Below, in pieces: positions 63,601-64,000 of a DNA stretch of 64,000 bases. The stretch spans positions 1,178,001 to 1,242,000 of the forward strand of contig JAVTLE010000013.1 in the NCBI GenBank assembly GCA_033439295.1, in the 5' to 3' direction. The notes under the pieces were generated by a model. That model saw only the letters and a program-made list of their open reading frames with translations, did not search any database and was not told where the DNA came from. The DNA is from Deuterostichococcus epilithicus. Its lineage: Eukaryota; Chlorophyta; Trebouxiophyceae; Prasiolales; Stichococcaceae. A program made the translations under genes and the position numbers. How positions within the stretch are numbered: the first letter of the stretch is position 1; each line of letters begins with the position of its first letter.

Positions 63601-63952
63601 CGTCTTGGCAACGGAAAAGTGAGTGGAAAAGATGTTCTGCTGTGGATGCTGTGGGGCTTCATTGAATTTTGCAGTGCGACAGGTCGACCGAAACAGCCTG
63701 GCGCACCAAGACAGAGTGTCCTCTCGCACCTACTGGCACTTTGCCCGAAACCCGGCCGAGCCTTGCACTGCCTGTCCTGGACAGAGCTCCAACACCCCAG
63801 CGGATCCTCTCGATGCAGGTCGACCGCCGCAGCCTGCCACGCTTCGAGTTCAGCTCTTCGGCTACCTTCGTGGACGCTTCTTCACCGGTCGAGAAAGTGT
63901 TGCAGTCCGCCTGGCGGCAGGTGCTGGTGCTGCCTGAGGAGCAGCCACTCGG
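153..63952 (+). CDS. Giant multimodular non-ribosomal peptide synthetase, internal part (at least 12 modules, 143 exons)
   Basis: One reading frame runs through 143 exons with no stop and would give about 12,650 residues; both gene ends lie outside the window. The order is (C-end)-A-T, then ten C-A-T modules, then C-A-T(start). Complete modules are 1,077 to 1,102 residues long, normal for a C-A-T module. Exon joins were chosen by GT/GC donor, AG acceptor, frame, and identity of the joined protein to sister modules; exon lengths sum to multiples of three in every complete module, which supports the model. No gap between modules is long enough for an intergenic region, and the intron between modules always splits the first C-domain motif, so modules cannot be separate genes. 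The enzyme should act in the cytosol as an assembly line; loading and release domains must lie outside. A phosphopantetheinyl transferase would be needed elsewhere in the genome. Whether all exons enter one mRNA is unproven. Confidence 0.9.
1029..1050 (+). other. 22-base microexon in the module 1 A domain
   Basis: It encodes GIPVEHA plus the first base of the next codon. Module 12 has the matching residues GIAVEHA fused without an intron to TGTPK, which shows they belong in the protein. Skipping the microexon would join a phase-0 end (855) to a phase-1 start (1235) and break the frame. It is followed by a GC donor (gcaagc). Confidence 0.8.
3878..9296 (+). CDS. NRPS module 2 (C-A-T)
   Basis: Exons: 3878-4012, 4241-4474, 4694-5110, 5275-5547, 5694-5830, 6018-6714, 6856-7119, 7281-7430, 7583-7893, 8063-8180, 8342-8500, 8713-8865, 9057-9296 (1,096 residues). 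C domain, about 3878-6190: EQFFQLWQ, catalytic HHTMTDG (4739-4759), [18 protein letters not shown] domain, about 6197-8500: [10 protein letters not shown] (6685-6705), [37 protein letters not shown]; code D-G-M-M-L-I-C-V-M-K, one position (I for L) from modules 5, 6, 9 and 10. T domain, 8713 to about 9200: LGGTSL, serine at 9069-9071. Like modules 5 and 9, it lacks the intron found elsewhere in the first half of the C domain. It has two introns seen in no other module: after GPTE (7431-7582) and after VVVLQ (8181-8341). The C domain ends in an exon followed by a GC donor at 5548. Confidence 0.9.
9442..15414 (+). CDS. NRPS module 3 (C-A-T)
   Basis: Exons: 9442-9573, 9706-9868, 10003-10082, 10258-10671, 10848-11120, 11354-11478, 11735-11957, 12152-12721, 12903-13073, 13517-13734, 13890-14132, 14317-14593, 14778-14936, 15157-15414 (1,102 residues). 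C domain, about 9442-11905: [16 protein letters not shown] (10303-10323), VVGTAYANR. It is the most divergent C domain: YxDYAxW reads as YAAYAW (Asp absent, one residue shorter), and the DRxRP stretch is altered near two N bases (10500, 10537). The Leu codon at 10498-10500 is unaffected by its N; the codon at 10537 is undetermined. A domain, about 11911-14593: [10 protein letters not shown] (12593-12613), [28 protein letters not shown]; code D-G-L-M-A-L-A-V-A-K. T domain, 14778 to about 15300: IGGTSM, serine at 15169-15171. Unique introns lie after CVHQ (11958-12151) and before WMALFFDGS (12722-12902). Confidence 0.87.
13074..13516 (+). other. Longest intron of the window (443 bases), module 3 A domain
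   Basis: This is the only non-coding stretch over 300 bases. It opens with gtgagt and closes with gtacag, at the position after VPSMFQ where every module has an intron. It is clearly AT-richer than the exons. It carries an exact tandem duplication of cggtacagattg at about 13120-13143. I see no coding exon, RNA gene or recognisable transposon in it. Its length, more than twice the usual here, may reflect a decayed insertion, but nothing proves that. Confidence 0.7.
15638..20991 (+). CDS. NRPS module 4 (C-A-T)
   Basis: Exons: 15638-15772, 15901-16054, 16233-16312, 16522-16938, 17141-17413, 17646-17794, 17950-18685, 18853-19074, 19279-19496, 19632-19837, 20011-20106, 20269-20486, 20593-20991 (1,101 residues). 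C domain, about 15638-18120: [16 protein letters not shown] (16567-16587), [10 protein letters not shown] domain, about 18124-20486: [10 protein letters not shown] (18605-18625), [40 protein letters not shown]; code D-L-L-T-A-L-V-V-F-K, shared with modules 7 and 8. The A8 motif reads LAE where LGE is usual, and an intron (20107-20268) cuts through it. T domain, 20593 to about 20880: LGGNSL, serine at 20755-20757, in one exon with no NFFQ/LGG intron, as in module 8. GC donor at 20487. The post-C linker has a Gly/Asp-rich stretch (about 17660-17705) that modules 7 and 8 lack. Confidence 0.91.
21046..21073 (+). repeat. Short imperfect GACT repeat in the module 4/5 intron
   Basis: Runs of ctgactgactgac with interruptions. 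The partner intron (42405-42639) has a longer version at about 42451-42503. It is a simple repeat expanded differently in the two block copies. Confidence 0.6.
21211..26110 (+). CDS. NRPS module 5 (C-A-T)
   Basis: Exons: 21211-21345, 21527-21769, 21942-22358, 22538-22810, 23038-23174, 23372-24059, 24247-24510, 24670-25130, 25321-25750, 25883-26110 (1,092 residues). With ten exons it is one of the least interrupted modules. C domain, about 21211-23545: [16 protein letters not shown] (21987-22007), [28 protein letters not shown] domain, about 23548-25605: [10 protein letters not shown] (24030-24050), [40 protein letters not shown]; code D-G-M-M-L-L-C-V-M-K. The T domain follows in the same exon: NFFS, intron, MGGNSL with serine at 25895-25897. 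The C domain matches module 9 best, including the lack of the first-half intron. GC donors lie at 22359 and 26111. The exon encoding PIGRPIHN is continuous here, where modules 1, 3, 4, 7, 8, 11 and 12 have an intron. Confidence 0.91.
24060..24246 (+). repeat. Intron with two diverged units of about 50 bases (module 5)
   Basis: The intron before A4 holds two tandem diverged units, each with a run like ggcagacaatc and a ggtgacagca or ggacggca stretch. The equivalent intron of module 9 (45370-45556) is nearly identical. Modules 6 (29285-29469) and 10 (50565-50749) carry a related pair of units with their own changes (cggcagacaactt, ggcacacaact). Confidence 0.5.
26307..31399 (+). CDS. NRPS module 6 (C-A-T)
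   Basis: Exons: 26307-26441, 26608-26773, 26925-27004, 27216-27632, 27781-28053, 28273-28397, 28597-29284, 29470-29733, 29895-30355, 30545-30974, 31166-31399 (1,091 residues). C domain, about 26307-28770: [16 protein letters not shown] (27261-27281) followed by Phe instead of the usual Trp, [15 protein letters not shown] domain, about 28773-30833: [10 protein letters not shown] (29255-29275), [19 protein letters not shown]; code D-G-M-M-L-L-C-V-M-K, same as modules 5, 9 and 10. T domain, about 30834-31310: MGGNSL, serine at 31178-31180. The C domain keeps the extra first-half intron (26774-26924) that module 5 lacks, so adjacent modules with the same A type carry different C lineages. The acceptor at 28595-28596 (gcgatcaaag) has no pyrimidine tract and is the weakest join in this module. 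GC donors lie at 28054 and 31400. Confidence 0.9.
31554..37135 (+). CDS. NRPS module 7 (C-A-T), with one lost and one extra intron
   Basis: Exons: 31554-31688, 31838-32000, 32205-32284, 32466-32624, 32799-33329, 33538-33671, 33809-34547, 34712-34933, 35122-35339, 35475-35680, 35926-36021, 36174-36391, 36535-36687, 36899-37135 (1,097 residues). C domain, about 31554-33980: [16 protein letters not shown] (32511-32531), [18 protein letters not shown] domain, about 33985-36391: [10 protein letters not shown] (34467-34487), [25 protein letters not shown]; code D-L-L-T-A-L-V-V-F-K. T domain, 36535 to about 37040: LGGNSL, serine at 36911-36913, split by an intron that modules 4 and 8 lack. The intron between the two C-domain halves, present in all ten other modules where this site is visible, is missing: exon 32799-33329 (531) equals 258 + 273. 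A new intron (32625-32798) precedes ITDYAAW. GC donors: 32001, 33330, 36392, 37136, the most of any module. Confidence 0.9.
33330..33537 (+). other. Intron with a protein-like open stretch (possible captured terminal exon)
   Basis: The intron separates HNPVYQ from VLLTLDD in module 7 and uses a GC donor (gcgaga) and a ccttag acceptor. Inside it, from about 33350 to a TGA at 33515-33517, an open frame of 55 codons encodes a plausible soluble C-terminal segment (ending in [11 protein letters not shown]). The equivalent introns of modules 4 and 8 show nothing like it. It may be chance, or a fragment of another gene's last exon captured by the intron. If spliced in, it would end the synthetase early. 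I do not recognise the family. Confidence 0.35.
33875..35720 (+). repeat. A-domain tract of module 7, near-identical to modules 4 and 8
   Basis: Exons and introns here match module 8 (about 39500-41210) almost base for base. The intron lengths 164, 188 and 135 are the same in both. The first part (about 33875-33985) instead matches module 4 (about 18012-18125), where module 8 differs. The copy is therefore a mosaic. Confidence 0.75.
37257..42404 (+). CDS. NRPS module 8 (C-A-T)
   Basis: Exons: 37257-37391, 37525-37678, 37815-37894, 38018-38434, 38542-38814, 39009-39142, 39301-40039, 40204-40425, 40614-40831, 40967-41172, 41352-41447, 41612-41829, 42006-42404 (1,097 residues). C domain, about 37257-39475: [16 protein letters not shown] (38063-38083), [17 protein letters not shown]. 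An N at 38326 is the third base of an Ala codon and is harmless. A domain, about 39478-41829: [10 protein letters not shown] (39959-39979), [31 protein letters not shown]; code D-L-L-T-A-L-V-V-F-K. T domain, 42006 to about 42290: LGGNSL, serine at 42168-42170, uninterrupted as in module 4. Exon structure is identical to module 4. From about 34000/39500 through 35680/41172 it is nearly identical to module 7, introns included (164, 188 and 135 bases in both). GC donor at 41830. Confidence 0.91.
42451..42503 (+). repeat. Imperfect GACT repeat in the module 8/9 intron
   Basis: Several ctgactga units separated by short spacers. It is homologous to the shorter run at 21046-21073. Confidence 0.6.
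42640..47491 (+). CDS. NRPS module 9 (C-A-T)
   Basis: Exons: 42640-42774, 42978-43178, 43314-43730, 43874-44146, 44390-44526, 44682-45369, 45557-45820, 45982-46442, 46633-47062, 47267-47491 (1,077 residues, the shortest; exon 2 is 201 bases against 243 in module 5). C domain, about 42640-44855: [16 protein letters not shown] (43359-43379), [17 protein letters not shown] where Ser replaces the usual Asn. A domain, about 44858-46915: [10 protein letters not shown] (45340-45360), [19 protein letters not shown]; code D-G-M-M-L-L-C-V-M-K. T domain, about 46916-47400: MGGNSL, serine at 47279-47281. Exon count, missing introns and the intron before A4 (45370-45556, same 187-base length and near-identical to 24060-24246) pair it with module 5. 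All introns use GT donors. It follows module 8 as module 5 follows module 4. Confidence 0.91.
47081..47136 (+). repeat. Three tandem units of about 18 bases in the T-domain intron of module 9
   Basis: Units resemble ctgcatctgatcrtgga, each diverged by a few bases. They lie just inside the intron between NFFS and MGGNSL. No coding value. Confidence 0.5.
47627..52586 (+). CDS. NRPS module 10 (C-A-T)
   Basis: Exons: 47627-47761, 47954-48113, 48301-48380, 48546-48953, 49125-49397, 49606-49733, 49877-50564, 50750-51013, 51175-51635, 51823-52252, 52353-52586 (1,087 residues). C domain, about 47627-50050: [16 protein letters not shown] (48591-48611), [17 protein letters not shown]; exon 48546-48953 is three codons shorter than its sisters. 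A domain, about 50053-52105: [10 protein letters not shown] (50535-50555), [25 protein letters not shown]; code D-G-M-M-L-L-C-V-M-K. T domain, about 52106-52500: NFFA then MGGNSL, serine at 52365-52367. Exon structure equals module 6. The intron before A4 (50565-50749) has the same 185-base length as module 6's (29285-29469) and is near-identical to it. GC donor at 52587. Confidence 0.91.
52715..58262 (+). CDS. NRPS module 11 (C-A-T)
   Basis: Exons: 52715-52849, 53030-53183, 53336-53415, 53554-53712, 53981-54238, 54515-54787, 55014-55150, 55347-56037, 56213-56473, 56736-56950, 57152-57394, 57596-58262 (1,091 residues). C domain, about 52715-55520: [16 protein letters not shown] (53599-53619), LVDHAAWQ where His replaces Tyr, VIGTPYANR. 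It has an extra intron (53713-53980) at the same codon boundary as module 7. A domain, about 55523-57860: [10 protein letters not shown] (56008-56028), [41 protein letters not shown]; unique code D-A-L-A-M-T-V-V-L-K. T domain, about 57861-58170: LGGNSL, serine at 58038-58040. The last exon (667 bases) carries A8, A10 and the whole T domain without interruption, the most intron-poor end of any module. All donors are GT. Confidence 0.91.
58453..63952 (+). CDS. NRPS module 12 (C-A-T start; cut by the window edge)
   Basis: Exons: 58453-58587, 58812-58974, 59152-59231, 59435-59851, 60065-60337, 60595-60743, 60976-61706, 61956-62203, 62409-62542, 62702-62785, 62951-63193, 63342-63618, 63819-63952. 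C domain, about 58453-61150: [16 protein letters not shown] (59480-59500), [18 protein letters not shown] domain, about 61153-63618: [10 protein letters not shown] (61655-61675), [41 protein letters not shown]; code D-L-L-S-V-F-A-V-I-K, differing from module 1 only at position 301 (Phe for Tyr). The T domain begins at 63819 ([11 protein letters not shown]) and the exon seems to stop at 63952 with gtgaga, before the NFFE and serine motifs; an intron at that point is seen in no other module, so this last join is less certain. GC donor at 60338. The A domain runs straight from TGTPK into GIAVEHA, with no microexon. Confidence 0.87.
59011..59076 (+). repeat. Minisatellite of about 21-base units in a module 12 intron
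   Basis: About three imperfect copies of ttgcccgatgctgcagcc lie in the intron 58975-59151. Internal ctgcag and cag motifs resemble the acceptors used in this gene. They could act as decoy acceptors, but none would keep the frame and protein homology. Confidence 0.5.
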
Positions 63953-64000
63953 GTGAGAGCACGATTCTTGGGTGCACTCATGTTTGAGAGCTCCAGTTGC
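63953..64000 (+). other. 5' part of an intron leaving the window
   Basis: After the partial T-domain exon the sequence opens with gtgaga and shows no continuation of the T-domain protein. Its end lies beyond the window. The call depends on the exon end at 63952. Confidence 0.55.

Noticed and set aside
1-64000. Many short separate genes, one per open frame
   Set aside because: The open frames end where introns begin. Joining across GT/GC-AG introns restores continuous NRPS domains of normal length in every module.
1-64000. A bacterial NRPS cluster
   Set aside because: About 142 spliceable introns at homologous positions, with in-frame joins, exclude a bacterial gene. A bacterial origin of the ancestral gene remains possible but is not shown here.

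Overview
This window lies inside one enormous, intron-rich eukaryotic gene on the + strand. The gene encodes a multimodular non-ribosomal peptide synthetase (NRPS). Joining exons by frame and by homology between modules gives 143 exons and about 37.96 kb of coding sequence. That is roughly 12,650 residues in one uninterrupted reading frame, entered through an intron at the left edge and left through an intron at the right edge. I see no start codon, stop codon, promoter, terminator, RNA gene, second protein gene or intact mobile element. The organism is probably a GC-rich green alga, perhaps a trebouxiophyte. The reasons are GC-rich third codon positions, very dense short introns (mean about 180 nt), many GC-AG introns and acceptors of the form ctgcag. 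The taxon is an inference.

Layout: the end of a condensation (C) domain plus adenylation (A) and thiolation (T) domains of module 1 (153-3684). Ten complete C-A-T modules follow: 2 (3878-9296), 3 (9442-15414), 4 (15638-20991), 5 (21211-26110), 6 (26307-31399), 7 (31554-37135), 8 (37257-42404), 9 (42640-47491), 10 (47627-52586) and 11 (52715-58262). Module 12 (58453-63952) is cut off inside its T domain. All eleven catalytic C halves keep HHxxxDG. All twelve A domains keep the ATP-binding FTSGSTG motif and the A10 lysine. All eleven visible T domains keep the phosphopantetheine serine in GGNSL or GGTS. No epimerase, methyltransferase, reductase or thioesterase domain is present.

How it would work: each A domain would activate an amino acid as its adenylate and load it on the T domain. 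Each C domain would join the upstream chain to it, giving at least twelve consecutive residues. Specificity codes read by alignment to GrsA fall into few classes along the line: a-b'-c-d-b-b-d-d-b-b-e-a'. The product should therefore be quasi-repetitive. I could not assign the codes to known amino acids.

The most striking signal is evolutionary. Modules 4-5-6 and 8-9-10 are two copies of a block of about 13.3 kb. Module 7 is a further copy of the module 4/8 type. The A-domain regions of 4/7/8 and of 5/6/9/10 stay nearly identical even in introns, which suggests recent duplication or gene conversion. Intron positions recur at homologous codons across modules, with clade-specific gains, one precise loss and GT/GC donor switching. 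The array is thus a record of module duplication, domain swapping and intron turnover inside one gene.
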